Positions 52,745 to 62,574 are shown, counted from the first letter of the stretch. The stretch is DNA of 64,000 nucleotides from Nocardia sp. NBC_00508 (GCF_036346875.1 NZ_CP107852.1:868001-932000); one strand, 5' to 3'. The notes: generated from the letters alone by a model not told the origin. Numbers and translations are program-made.

Positions 52745-53209
52745 ATGGCTGAGATCCGCAACAGGGCAGACGATATCGACGACATCAACCGGCGAACGCG
52801 CACCAGGAAGACACGGTCTGGCACGATCCCCGACAGCCTCGCCGACATACTCGACAAGAAAGGCTTCGCGCACCTCGCGTCTCTGGGACCGGACGGTGAG
52901 CCGCAGTCGCACCCGGTATGGTTCGACGTCGCCCACGGTAAGCTCCTCGTCTCAACCGGAACCGACCGGCAAAAATACCGCAACATCCAGCGGGACCCGC
53001 GGGTGTCGGTCTCAATCCTCGATCCCGACGACCCCTACCGTTACCTGGAAGTCCGCGGCCGTGTCGTCAAGATCGAGCCAGATCCCGAGAAGGCATTCCT
53101 GGACCAGTTGGCGCGCAAGTACCTAGATCAGGACACCTACCCCTACGAGCAGAGACGGAATGTCGAGCGGGTGATCATCCACATCCAGCCCGATCACGTC
53201 ATAGCCTGA
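52745..53209 (+). CDS. PPOX-class F420-dependent oxidoreductase
   Basis: 154 residues with split-barrel pattern: IPDSLADILDKKGFAHLASL, GPDGEPQSHPVWFDVAHGKL, TDRQKYRNIQRDPRVSVSIL, YRYLEVRGRVVKIEPDPEKA. AAGGAG before ATG. The Rv1155-like motif set points to F420-dependent reduction of a quinone, biliverdin or other substrate. 138 bp after the VOC gene, possibly the same MarR regulon. Confidence 0.88.
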   Translation: MAEIRNRADDIDDINRRTRTRKTRSGTIPDSLADILDKKGFAHLASLGPDGEPQSHPVWFDVAHGKLLVSTGTDRQKYRNIQRDPRVSVSILDPDDPYRYLEVRGRVVKIEPDPEKAFLDQLARKYLDQDTYPYEQRRNVERVIIHIQPDHVIA

Positions 53210-53667
53210 TCTTGCGCCCAGACCCACCGCGCGACTCCGAAGGACAATCTTGAATCTTCGTTCCGGTCAGCGGTCCGACCATTCCATTTGCATGAACCCG
53301 ACACTCTCGAAGATCGCTGTACCCAGATCACACCGAGTTGGCTACTCGCTAGCCAGCTTGCGGCTCAGGACAGCTTCAGGAGTCCCGGGTCAGCCGGGTT
53401 CAGCAGGTCCGCGCCGGTCGAGAACGGCTCAGTCGGCGGCGACCGCTCGTGAGGCGGCGGATGAACCCACGCCGTTGGCCACATACTGCTGGTCGTCGGC
53501 GGCTGTTGGTCGGAACTACGAGCTTCTTCCCGGCGTTGTCAGGTCCGCCGCGGCACCGCGGCTGCGCCCGGAGTGTTGTGTTCCACTGGACTTCGCAGTG
53601 GTTGAGTCCAGCAGGATGGTGTACGACCGGACACCAGCAAAGTCTGGGCGTGTCGTAGCCGAGTAGA
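53210..53667. other. Spacer before the IS256 element
   Basis: 458 bp with no convincing gene; frames are Ser/Arg-rich. It may include flanking debris of earlier insertions. Confidence 0.4.
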
Positions 53668-55004
53668 GGGTGGTCACCGCGTGATCCTTCAACAGACCTA
53701 CCAAGTCACTGAAGGAAGAAAGTTTCACGCGATGACCTCTGTCCAGCCTATCGACCCATCCAAGATGCTGTCGGACCAACTCGCCGTCGCGAGCCCGGAT
53801 CTGCTGCGCAACATGATGTCCACGTTCATCCAGGCATTGATGAGCGCTGAAGCCGACACGGTGTGTGGCGCCGGCTACGGCGAACGATCCGACGAGCGGG
53901 TGAACTCACGAAACGGGTACCGCCACCGCGACTTCGACACTCGTGTCGGCACGATCGACATCGCGATCCCGAAGCTGCGCTCGGGCTCCTATTTCCCGGA
54001 TTGGTTGCTCGAGCGCCGCAAACGCGCCGAACGCGCGCTCACCTCGGTGGTGGCGACCTGCTACCTGCTCGGTGTGTCCACCCGCCGCATGGAGAAACTG
54101 GTCGAATCACTCGGTGTGACAAAGCTTTCCAAGTCCCAGGTGTCGATCATGGCCGCCGACCTCGACGCCCAGGTCGAAGCGTTCCGCACCCGACCACTCG
54201 ACCAAGGCCCGTACACGTTTCTCGCCGCGGACGCGCTGGTGCTCAAAGTCCGCGAGAACGGCCGCGTGGTCAACGTGCATGCCCTGATCGCGACCGGTGT
54301 CAACGCCGATGGCTACCGCGAGATCCTCGGCATCCAGGTCACCAGCGGCGAGGACGGCGCGGGCTGGCTGGCATTCTTCCGCGACCTGGTCGCCCGCGGC
54401 CTGTCCGGCGTCAGCCTTGTCACGTCCGACGCCCACGCCGGGCTGGTCGCCGCGATCGGCGCGACACTGCCCGGAGCTGCCTGGCAGCGGTGTCGTACGC
54501 ATTACACGGTGAACCTCATGTCGATCACCCCGAAATCGTCGTGGCCGTGGGTGCGGACTCTGTTGCACTCGGCGTTCGACCAGGCAGACGCCGAATCGGT
54601 TGCTGCCCAATATGATCGGATGCTCGATGCACTGACCGAGAAACTGCCGAAGGTGGCCGGACACCTCGACGCAGCACGCGCTGACCTGCTGTCGTTCACC
54701 GCGTTCCCCAAGCAGATCTGGCGCCAGATCTGGAGCAACAACCCCCAAGAGCGGCTGAACAAGGAAATCCGCCGCCGCACCGACGTCGTCGGCATCTTCC
54801 CCGACCGTCAAGCCATCATCCGGCTCGTCGGCGCCGTGCTCGCCGAGCAACACGACGAATGGATCGAAGGCCGCCGCTACCTCGGCCTCGACGTGCTGGC
54901 CCGCTCCCGCGGCCTCACCGACCCCGCCGAACAGGAGGACACCACCCCAGCACTGACCGCCTGACCGAACAGGGTCACGCGGCAATCACCCCGATACACC
55001 ACCC
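53668..55004. mobile_element. IS256-family insertion sequence
   Basis: Carries one transposase gene. GGGTGGT at 53668-53674 faces ACCACCC at 54998-55004, with further matching CCGCGTGA-CC inside each end, so these are probably the imperfect terminal repeats. Exact ends and target duplication are not established. Confidence 0.65.
53732..54964 (+). CDS. IS256-family transposase
   Basis: 410 residues. Typical IS256/IS1081 text: GYGERSDERVNSRNGYRHRD, FDTRVGTIDIAIPKLRSGSY, then the DDE aspartates in FLAADALVLKVREN and VTSDAHAGL and the glutamate in NNPQERLNKEIRRRTDVVGI. Full length, no frameshift, so possibly active. Confidence 0.95.
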   Translation: MTSVQPIDPSKMLSDQLAVASPDLLRNMMSTFIQALMSAEADTVCGAGYGERSDERVNSRNGYRHRDFDTRVGTIDIAIPKLRSGSYFPDWLLERRKRAERALTSVVATCYLLGVSTRRMEKLVESLGVTKLSKSQVSIMAADLDAQVEAFRTRPLDQGPYTFLAADALVLKVRENGRVVNVHALIATGVNADGYREILGIQVTSGEDGAGWLAFFRDLVARGLSGVSLVTSDAHAGLVAAIGATLPGAAWQRCRTHYTVNLMSITPKSSWPWVRTLLHSAFDQADAESVAAQYDRMLDALTEKLPKVAGHLDAARADLLSFTAFPKQIWRQIWSNNPQERLNKEIRRRTDVVGIFPDRQAIIRLVGAVLAEQHDEWIEGRRYLGLDVLARSRGLTDPAEQEDTTPALTA

Positions 55005-55028
55005 GCTTGGACTTGACCCTTCGCAGTC

Positions 55029-55287
55029 TCACGAACCGGACCACGGTGTTCGAAGCTCCGTATATCCGCCTGGTACCGGATTGCCACTTGCGTCCCGCCC
55101 TTCCGTGACAGCTAGTGTGGACGTCTCCGGCTTGTAGTCCCACACCCGTGTGCCATCGGCATTGTACGAATGCGCGAAAACCTCCTGGCCGGTGGCCGCG
55201 AACATTCTCCGCTCCACACCGTTCTTGACCATTGCGTCGGCCGCATGTTGGCCCGATGTCGCACCGTATTGAGCTGGCCCGCAGCTA
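55029..55287 (-). pseudogene. 3' part of a gene split by IS630
   Basis: Reads CGPAQYGATSGQHAADAMVK, NGVERRMFAATGQEVFAHSY, NADGTRVWDYKPETSTLAVT, GGYTELRTPWSGS and stop. It continues in frame from the 5' part at 56475-57159 once the IS630 element and one TA are removed. Confidence 0.8.
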
Positions 55288-56474
55288 GTGCCTCGTCCAG
55301 GTAGGTTGCCCTGGTAACCGGGTGTCGGGTTGATCGTGGACGCGTGTCCGGTGATGCTGCCAGTGGAGGTGGTGTCGGTGGCCCGGAGGCCGGAAGTGTT
55401 TGTGCGGGCGGTGACCCCGGAGGAGGGGCGCCGGTTGCAGAAGATCACCAAGACGAGCAAACAACCGGTCAGGACGCGACGAGCGATCGTGGTGATGGCC
55501 TCGGCGCAGCGGCAACCGGCCCCCGCGATCGCGAGGTTGATGCAGGTCAGCGAGGCGTATGTGCGGCAGGTGATCCACGAGTTCAACGAGCGGGGGTTCG
55601 AAGCTCTGGACCCAAAATGGAGCGCGGGCAGGCCGAAGAAGGTAGATCGGGCGACGCGTGAACGCATCGCTTGTATCGCCCGGTGCTGCCCGCGTGATCT
55701 GGGCTGGCCGTTCTCGGTGTGGAGCCTGTCGAAACTGCGAGAAGTGTTGCTGACCAACGGAATCGCTGAGATCAGCCGCGAAACTCTGCGCAAGATCCTC
55801 CACGGCGAGGGGGTGTCGTGGCAGGCGGTCAAGACCTGGAAAGCGGGCACCGACCCGGAGTTCACCGCGAAGATGAACCGCGTCCTGGACCTCTATGACC
55901 ATCCACCCACCGATGGGCGGGTGGTCTGCGTGGACGAGTTCGGGCCGCTGAACTTGCAACCCCGCGCTGGTCGTGGCTGGTTCGGGCGACGAACCCCGAA
56001 ACGGTTGCGGGCGACCTACCGGCGCACCCAGGGCGTGCGGCACCTACTCGGCGCTCTGGATCTGGCGACCGGCAAGATCCACTACCGGATCCGGGATCGT
56101 AAACGGTGGCAGGAGTTCCTGTCGTTGCTGAAGTCGCTGCGGGCGCGCTGGCCCGGACAGAAGCTCTACGTCATCGCCGACAACTTCTCCCCGCACAAAC
56201 GAGCCGAGGTCCGCACCTGGGCTGCGGCCAACAACGTGGAACTGGTCTTCCTACCGACCTATTCATCGTGGTTGAACTGGATCGAGTCCGAATTCGCGGC
56301 TCTACGCTACTTCGCCTTGAACGGCACCGATCACCGCAGCCACGACGAACAGGACGCCGCGATCGGCGCCTACATCCGCTGGTACAACCAGCACGCCCGA
56401 CCCAAACGCGACTTCGCCGTCAACTCCAAGATCCGGCACCCTGATTACCTACCGAAGGTTGCTTGACGGGGCAC
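55288..56474. mobile_element. IS630-family insertion sequence, 1187 bp, TA target duplication
   Basis: Ends GTGCCTCGTC and its partner GACGGGGCAC are inverted repeats; each is flanked by TA (55286-55287 and 56475-56476). Because the adjoining bases match, CTAG appears on both sides. Contains one intact transposase gene. Confidence 0.88.
55354..56466 (+). CDS. IS630-family transposase
   Basis: 370 residues. N-terminal HTH pair (QPAPAIARLMQVSEAYVRQV, IHEFNERGFEALDPKWSAGR). DDE catalytic core with CVDEFGPL, VIADNFSPHKR and PTYSSWLNWIESEFAALRYF. Intact and possibly active. The start is uncertain; several in-frame GTG/TTG codons precede it. Confidence 0.93.
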   Translation: MLPVEVVSVARRPEVFVRAVTPEEGRRLQKITKTSKQPVRTRRAIVVMASAQRQPAPAIARLMQVSEAYVRQVIHEFNERGFEALDPKWSAGRPKKVDRATRERIACIARCCPRDLGWPFSVWSLSKLREVLLTNGIAEISRETLRKILHGEGVSWQAVKTWKAGTDPEFTAKMNRVLDLYDHPPTDGRVVCVDEFGPLNLQPRAGRGWFGRRTPKRLRATYRRTQGVRHLLGALDLATGKIHYRIRDRKRWQEFLSLLKSLRARWPGQKLYVIADNFSPHKRAEVRTWAAANNVELVFLPTYSSWLNWIESEFAALRYFALNGTDHRSHDEQDAAIGAYIRWYNQHARPKRDFAVNSKIRHPDYLPKVA

Positions 56475-57159
56475 TAGGTCCGAACGCCACGTTGCTTTGG
56501 GGGTTGTCGGCCAGCAGACGCTGGAAGCCGGGGGTATGGGCGGTCAGGATGCCGAACGGCGTCCCTTCGGTCGAAACGCGCCGCTCGATCGGGTTACCGG
56601 ACTGGTCGAAGCCCACCGGGATCTTGAGGGCGAAGGCCTCTCCGGTGGCATGCACGGCAATCTGCACGGCTGGATGGTCTGGGTCGTGCCATGGGGCGGG
56701 CACTACCTGAGCCTTCGATCGGTCCACGTAGTGGATGTTGCCCGATTCGCGTTCTTCTACGGTCAGATCTTCTTTTTTGACGATTTCGTACTCTCGGTCA
56801 CCGCGCATATCCTTCGCGCTCGCCCAGGCCGAGCGACGCTTTTGATCGTCCGGGTTTACGTCGAACGAGATGCCGTTCTCTCGACCGTCGAACGCGTGCA
56901 GCATGTGATAGCGGACAGCATCTGCGCGGAACCACAGCGGTGCCTTGGTCTCTCTGTCCCAACCTGGAAGCCACAGCGGGCCGTTCGATCCTCCCAGCCT
57001 GGCGTCGGTTGCCGCAATGTTGTCGAGGTGAGTCCGGATTTCGCCGACCGTCTCACGGATATGCCGTTGAAAGATGCTCGCTTCATCATCCGCCGCCGTC
57101 GCAACCCTCGACGCTATTTGCTCGAGAGCTTCTGCAAGCCCAACCCTACTCAACGACAA
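56475..57159 (-). pseudogene. 5' part of a gene split by IS630
   Basis: Begins at TTG 57159: SLSRVGLAEALEQIASRVAT, AADDEASIFQRHIRETVGEI, then YHMLHAFDGRENGISFDVNP, GNIHYVDRSKAQVVPAPWHD, PGFQRLLADNPQSNVAFGP where the IS630 begins. Restored, the protein would have 313 residues (314 codons without gap). No family recognised. Confidence 0.8.
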
Positions 57160-57819
57160 CCGCTTTCAGCGGCGTTGCGCGCAGGAGCCGCTGCATCAGT
57201 GGTTCTCCTTGTGGCCCGGGGCTCGCCGAGCCGGCGCAGGCGCGATCGCTGCTCGCGCGGCTTGCTGGAGAACAAGCTGCGGGCACTCATCGATGGCGGT
57301 GGACAGAACGTCGTAAGCGACCATGTCGAACCGGAACCATAGCCGCGGCAAGCCTCGTCGCGATGCATGGACCGTTTCACTTTCCTCCCTGGCCTGCCAC
57401 GTTCTGCCTGGAAGCCATCGGGTCGCGGTTGCCCGGAGCAGGGTATGCCGTCAGGTAACGGTACAACAAACAGCGGCTTAAAATCGGATTCTTGATGAGG
57501 TCCGCACCGGTACCCGCTTGCTAGCCCGTGATCCTGTCCCATACCTGCGGGTGGCGGGATTCGCCGTGGAGTCGGTGGCCCGCACTGGGCGCGGCAGACA
57601 AACCCGACCCCGAAAACGCGGCCGGATCATAGGCCGACATCCTGGCCCGACCGCCGTCGATGTATTCGTCTCGCCCCGCTCGCCCGACTCGATGTCCGGC
57701 CGGCGGCCATTCGGCTAGCCAGGTCAGCAGCAGTGCCGGTGCCACACCGAGCACGAACTCGACATGGTTCACTCTTCTCTCTGGATACAGATTTGGACCT
57801 CATCCGCTGCGACGGCCAC
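57160..57819. other. Region with no confident gene
   Basis: 660 bp. A 42-codon minus-strand frame (57196-57324: VAYDVLSTAIDECPQLVLQQ, AARAAIAPAPARRAPGHKEN) may be a small upstream partner of the IS-split gene or a C-terminal fragment. The rest shows nothing. Confidence 0.4.
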
Positions 57820-57835
57820 GACCTGATCCAGGTCG

Positions 57836-58240
57836 CCCGGCGCTCTACGACACGCTCGTGCGGGCCTCGCCGCCTTCCTGTGCACGGTTCGGCGCGCTGG
57901 CCACCACCGCAGCGACCGGTTGCGGCACCGGGCAAGCCAACGATCGCCCTGCTGAGCCGTTCACCGTGGACATCACCGCGATCCCCGTGGGAGGAGGCAC
58001 GGTCTTTCCCGACCCGGCTACCGTGGCGACCCAGCCGCAACCCGGGCAGTTCCGTGTCCTCTCCGCGATCTGCCTCACCGTGGCGACCGTGGAGAACGAC
58101 ACGATCATCTGCCCCTGCCACGACAGCCGATTCCACATCAGCGACGGCACAGTCACCCATGGCCCCGCACAGCAACCACTGACCTCCGCCCGATCACCGC
58201 GACAACCACCGCGCTTCACATCTCCTGACAGGCCACGTCG
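57836..58240 (+). pseudogene. Rieske-type iron-sulfur protein, degenerate
   Basis: GALATTAATGCGTGQA looks like a lipoprotein-style start, then FTVDITAIPVGGGTVFPDPA, TVATQPQPGQFRVLSAICLT, CPCHDSRFHISDGTVTHGPA and QQPL. The second cluster motif CPCHxSRF is present, but the first (normally CTHxGC) reads CLTVAT, so one histidine ligand is missing. There is no start with a ribosome binding site, and the C-terminus runs on into low-complexity sequence. Confidence 0.6.
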
Positions 58241-58640
58241 AACCCGCCGTACATCCGCGCGCGGAGAAACGACGCCGCGACCGCGGGCTGCGACCGCGTT
58301 GGTGATCGAACCGCGAGGAGGTGACCTGATGGGTCACCGACGTTCCGGGTGCCGCCCCACCTCCGTACGGCCTGAAACGCCTGCGGACACAGCGCGCCCC
58401 CGAACCTCAGCAGCCACTATGCGTTAGTGTGCCTCCTAGCGTCCGCTATCACACCGCAGTCCGATTCCATGTCATACCAAGGGATTACATCGAACGAGAA
58501 TCCGGCCGATAGCTTCGAATCGTCACGTCCGCCCCGACACCGAGCAGTCTCGCTGAAATCAAATCTCCGATCGACATCGACCGGCCGCCATCGAGGACGG
58601 GCGAAGGTGGCATCTCCGACCCCAGCTCTCAGGAAGATCT
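58241..58640. other. Intergenic region upstream of the desaturase
   Basis: 400 bp without a supported gene; should contain the desaturase promoter. Confidence 0.45.
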
Positions 58641-59711
58641 ATGACGACACCGGCCTTGATCCCAGAGTCATTTCCACGATCATCGCGGCGCGGCGGCGCC
58701 GACGGTGATTACGCCCGTCTGTTGCGCCGGATCTCCGAGGCGGGACTGATGAACCGGCGTCCCCTCTACTACGCGGTCCGGCTCAGCCTCGTCGGGATCG
58801 CGTTCGCGGCCGGCTGGGCGGGGTTCGTCCTCGTCGGCGACTCGTGGTGGACGCTCGTGGTCGCGGCGTTCATGGCCGTGACGTGCGCTCAGATCGCACT
58901 CGTCATGCACGATGTCGCGCACCGCCAAGTCTTCCGGCTACGGCGGCAGACGGAGGTCGTGGGCCGACTCGTCGGCAACGCCGGCATCGGCCTGGGCTAC
59001 GGCTGGTGGCAGGACAAGCACACCCGGCATCACGCCAACCCGAACCACGAGGAACTCGACCCCGATGTCGCGCCCGACATTCTGGTCTGGTCACAACGGC
59101 AGGCGCGGGCCAGCCGTGGCCCGGCTCGTCTCATCGGGAGGGCGCAGGCGTTCCTGTTCTTCCCCCTCCTGTTGCTGGAGGGCCTGAACCTCCATGTGGC
59201 CGGCGTACGTGCGCTCAGAAATCGATCGGTCAAACACCGAGGATTGGAGGGCGCGCTGCTCTTCGGCCACTTCGTCGCCTATCTGGCCGCACTGTTCGCG
59301 GTTCTGCCCGCCGACAAAGCCTTCGCGTTCCTCGCTGTCCACCAAGCGCTGTTCGGCCTGTACATGGGCTGCATCTTCGCCCCGAACCACAAGGGCATGC
59401 CAACCTTGACCGGCGACGAACGCCCCGACTACCTCCGTCGCCAGGTGCTGACCTCCCGCAACGTGCGGGGTGGCGTGTTGACCGACCTCGCCCTCGGCGG
59501 GCTCAACTATCAGATCGAGCATCATTTGTTCCCGAGCATGCCGACGCCGAATCTGCGTCACGCCCAGGTGATCGTCCGAGACTACTGCGCCGAAATCGGC
59601 GTGCCCTACCACGAGACCGGACTGATCTCCTCGTACCGCGAGGCGCTGAAGCACCTGCACCACGTCGGCGCGCCCCTCCGCACCACCAACCGACACCAGG
59701 ATGCCGGATGA
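58641..59711 (+). CDS. Fatty acid desaturase (acyl-lipid, three His boxes)
   Basis: 356 residues. Histidine boxes HDVAHRQ, HTRHHANPNH and QIEHHLFPSMP; the Q in the third box marks front-end (delta-6-type) acyl-lipid desaturases. Hydrophobic segments LSLVGIAFAAGWAGFVLVG, TLVVAAFMAVTCAQIALVM and LEGALLFGHFVAYLAALFAV embed it in the membrane. AGGAAGATCT precedes ATG. It introduces a double bond using O2 and a separate electron donor. It lies 1 kb from an acyl-AMP ligase/ACP pair, possibly modifying lipid tails. Confidence 0.92.
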   Translation: MTTPALIPESFPRSSRRGGADGDYARLLRRISEAGLMNRRPLYYAVRLSLVGIAFAAGWAGFVLVGDSWWTLVVAAFMAVTCAQIALVMHDVAHRQVFRLRRQTEVVGRLVGNAGIGLGYGWWQDKHTRHHANPNHEELDPDVAPDILVWSQRQARASRGPARLIGRAQAFLFFPLLLLEGLNLHVAGVRALRNRSVKHRGLEGALLFGHFVAYLAALFAVLPADKAFAFLAVHQALFGLYMGCIFAPNHKGMPTLTGDERPDYLRRQVLTSRNVRGGVLTDLALGGLNYQIEHHLFPSMPTPNLRHAQVIVRDYCAEIGVPYHETGLISSYREALKHLHHVGAPLRTTNRHQDAG

Positions 59712-59876
59712 ACCCTTCCCCGGCCGGGCTGCGGCGACACAATGACGACGTGCGTAAGGCCGTCGAAGCCGCCGCGCCGCAACCGCTCGGCGGATTCCCG
59801 GGCCGGCCGCCATCGCTTTCGCGCGGCCTCGACATATGGCTGGGTTGTCGCCCTGGATTGTGCACCAAGCGCGCCA

Positions 59877-60413
59877 TCACCGCTGCGGTGCGGACATCGG
59901 CCGCACCATGTCGTAGAGCCTGCTCGCCTTCTGCAGATCAACCTCTTGGGCGTCGTCAAGATCGAGAAAGTAATCGCACTGCCACTTCTGGGACCGCATC
60001 GCTTGACTGTTCTGGGTCGCGGACCACGGCGGATACACGCGAAACCCACGCTTCCCGCCCCGACCCGCCAAGGAAACGATGCCGTGCTCGACCAACGCGG
60101 TCCTGGGGAACACGAACTGACCGAAGCGCAGCCCCTCCCGGGCTGTGATCACCAGCAGATCATCGCCGTCCTCGGCAGCGAACGGCTCCGTCGACCCATC
60201 CGCCGCACGTCGCCACACTGTCACGAACAGACCCACTTTCGCCGGCGTCAGCTTGCCCACCCGGTACCTGACCGACCCACGCCCCACCCTGGAGAAGAAC
60301 GCACCGTACTCAGCGTTCGCCATCTCAGGAACCGCAGCCGAATACTCCAAACCCAGACGGTTGAAAAGATGCCGCGCCGCCGCCACATCAGGATGCACAC
60401 CAACAGAACCCAA
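59877..60413 (-). CDS. MepB-family protein
   Basis: 178 residues; I chose TTG 60413 with AGGAGG at 6 bp. Typical text: EYGAFFSRVGRGSVRYRVGK, LTPAKVGLFVTVWRRAADGS, DDLLVITAREGLRFGQFVFP, ALVEHGIVSLAGRGGKRGFR, SQKWQCDYFLDL. MepB accompanies MepA/MepR in staphylococci; its biochemical role is unknown. Confidence 0.85.
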   Translation of the reverse strand: MGSVGVHPDVAAARHLFNRLGLEYSAAVPEMANAEYGAFFSRVGRGSVRYRVGKLTPAKVGLFVTVWRRAADGSTEPFAAEDGDDLLVITAREGLRFGQFVFPRTALVEHGIVSLAGRGGKRGFRVYPPWSATQNSQAMRSQKWQCDYFLDLDDAQEVDLQKASRLYDMVRPMSAPQR

Positions 60414-60682
60414 CCAACTCCTCCTCACTGAACGGTGTCAGTGGACAAGCTTCTGATCAAGACATCTGGGCGCAGGACCGATCCTCGGCTTGCCGCACGG
60501 ACAGGTCATTTTCAAGACCCGTCATCGGTGTCACTTTTGGTTGCCCCGTGCTCCAGCGGTACGTGGCGTGGCTGATTCTCATGCCCAGAACGTATCGGTA
60601 ACCCCCGACAGGTCGACATTGCCGCGTACACGTCCGCTCCGATAGTCTTCGAGAGATCGCGGCTGTACATGCTCGGCTGCTG

Positions 60683-62296
60683 TCATTGCCCAACTCCCTG
60701 CTGCTCCACGTACTGTCGCACTTGCAGCCTGCGTAGTTTCCCGGATGTCGTGCGGGGCAGTGCACCCGGCGGAACGAAGTGCGTGGCAACCGGCGTCACA
60801 CCCGAGCTAACCCGGACGGCCCGGGCGATCTCCTTGCGCGCGTTGTCGGTATCACTGCCTCGATATTCGACTGCCAGCACCAGCCCTGGATGGGGCCCGT
60901 CCTCGATACCGACCGCGACGACTCCCCCGCCCCGGACACCCGGCACGGTCGCTGCCGCCCGCTCGATCTCGATCGGAAAGATATTGCGGCCGGCCACGAT
61001 GACGAGTTCCTTGGCTCGCCCACACACGACGAGCCCGTCGTCGGTGAGGTAGCCGAGGTCACCGGTGGCAAACCACTCCTCCGGATCCCGCGCCGGTTCC
61101 CCGAGATACCCGGTCATCATCGAGTCACCGCGGATCTCGATCTCCCCCACGGTCCGTCCGACAACCGCAGGCACCTCCGCCGACGATGGGACGATCCGCA
61201 ATTCGGTGCCGGGTACCGGGTGCCCGAGGATCGCGTAACGCCGTCGCACGATGGCTGATCCGCTCTCCGTCTCGACATCGACCTCGTCGTACTGTGGTCC
61301 CGTTCCAACGGCAGGCATGGTCACCGCGCAGACCGATTCGGCCAGACCGTAGGCCGGGACCGCGGCCGCGGGGTCGAACCCGAACGGCGCCGCCTCCCGC
61401 AGAAAGCGATCGAACCCGACCGGGTCGATCGGCTCACCACCGCTGACGGCGATACGCAGCGACGACAGGTCGACCGACCCGGCCTTCGCCGCGCAACGAC
61501 CCAGGATGTCGTAGCCGAAATTGGGACCCGCGGTCAACGTGGCACGGCTCTCGCTGAGCCAGCTCAGCCATCGGTAGGGCGCCGCCGCGAAGGTCTTGTT
61601 CGGCACGAGCCAGGTTTCGGCCCCGCTCGTGAGCCCATTCATCAGCACGATCAGTCCCATGTCGTGATACAGCGGCAGCCAGCTGCACATCACCTCCGCC
61701 TGCGGGTCCAAACCCAGCCGTTGCTGGATCGCTCCGGTGTTCGCGACCACCGCCGCCCGCGAGACAACCGCGGTCTTCGGTACTCCGGTCGAACCCGCAG
61801 TGCTCTGTAATACCGCGGGCGAACAGTCGTCCACCACTCCTTGCGGCGCCACCCTGCCGTTGGACGCCGCCGCAGCAGCATCCACAATGCGCATCGTCCC
61901 CGCGGCCGCGGCCAGTTCCGCAGCCGCGTCCGCGGCACCGACAATCACCGTGACGCCCACCGAGCACAGCCGGTCCGCGGTGTGCGCGGCCCACTCCCGC
62001 CCCTCCAGTCCTCGCATAGGACCGGGGACGATGGTGATGCTCTTCCCGGCGAGCCATGCGCCGACAACGGAGGAAACCAGTTCGGCACTGGGATCACCGA
62101 TCAGGCCGATCGGGCCGGTTTCCCCGCGGTCGGCAAAGTCCGCGGCGATGCTCTCGCCCATCCGGTAGATCTGCGACCACGTGGACCGCCGCCATTGTCT
62201 GCCGGGGCTGTCCCAGATGACGAGTTCTCGAGTCGAGTCTCGCAGCGCGGCCGTGACGGTCTCGGCGAGAACGTCTTTCGTCGACGTCGACGTCAT
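60683..62296 (-). CDS. Acyl-AMP ligase, MbtM/FadD33-like
   Basis: 537 residues from the ATG overlapping the ACP stop (TGATG). ANL fold: P-loop LQSTAGSTGVPKTAV, WLPLYHDMGLIVLMN, AYGLAESVCAVTM, EEWFATGDLGYLTDDGLVVC, C-terminal TTSGKLRRLQVRQ with the A10 Lys. Paired with an MbtL-like ACP, the arrangement of the M. tuberculosis mbtL-mbtM genes that load the long acyl tail of mycobactin. In Nocardia the matching product would be a nocobactin-like siderophore; the rest of that pathway is not in this window. Confidence 0.88.
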   Translation of the reverse strand: MTSTSTKDVLAETVTAALRDSTRELVIWDSPGRQWRRSTWSQIYRMGESIAADFADRGETGPIGLIGDPSAELVSSVVGAWLAGKSITIVPGPMRGLEGREWAAHTADRLCSVGVTVIVGAADAAAELAAAAGTMRIVDAAAAASNGRVAPQGVVDDCSPAVLQSTAGSTGVPKTAVVSRAAVVANTGAIQQRLGLDPQAEVMCSWLPLYHDMGLIVLMNGLTSGAETWLVPNKTFAAAPYRWLSWLSESRATLTAGPNFGYDILGRCAAKAGSVDLSSLRIAVSGGEPIDPVGFDRFLREAAPFGFDPAAAVPAYGLAESVCAVTMPAVGTGPQYDEVDVETESGSAIVRRRYAILGHPVPGTELRIVPSSAEVPAVVGRTVGEIEIRGDSMMTGYLGEPARDPEEWFATGDLGYLTDDGLVVCGRAKELVIVAGRNIFPIEIERAAATVPGVRGGGVVAVGIEDGPHPGLVLAVEYRGSDTDNARKEIARAVRVSSGVTPVATHFVPPGALPRTTSGKLRRLQVRQYVEQQGVGQ

Positions 62297-62574
62297 CAGC
62301 ACATCTCCATGCCGACTCCCGCACCCTGCGGAACCTGGTCCGACTTCGACGCGATGAGGTCCTCGAGATCACCGAACGTGTCGCAGTCGAGGAGATCCTC
62401 CTCGTCGAGATATACGTCCAATCGATCCGCGATCGCGACCATACCTCGCGCGAATTTGACCGAGTCGAAGCCGACGTCGTTGATCAGGCGGGAACTCCTG
62501 GTGAGGCCCTCGGTTCGCACCTTCAGCTCGTTCCGGAAAATCTCCTCGAGAGCCGCGCTGATGATTACTGACAT
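62296..62574 (-). CDS. Acyl carrier protein, MbtL-like
   Basis: 92 residues from ATG 62574 with AGGAGAGG upstream. DVGFDSVKFARGMVAIADRL carries the phosphopantetheine Ser, followed by EEDLLDCDTFGDLEDLIAS. MbtL has the corresponding VGLDSVAFAVGMVAIEERLG and LLTCDTVGELE, an unusually close match for such short proteins. Translationally coupled to the ligase downstream. Confidence 0.88.
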   Translation of the reverse strand: MSVIISAALEEIFRNELKVRTEGLTRSSRLINDVGFDSVKFARGMVAIADRLDVYLDEEDLLDCDTFGDLEDLIASKSDQVPQGAGVGMEMC

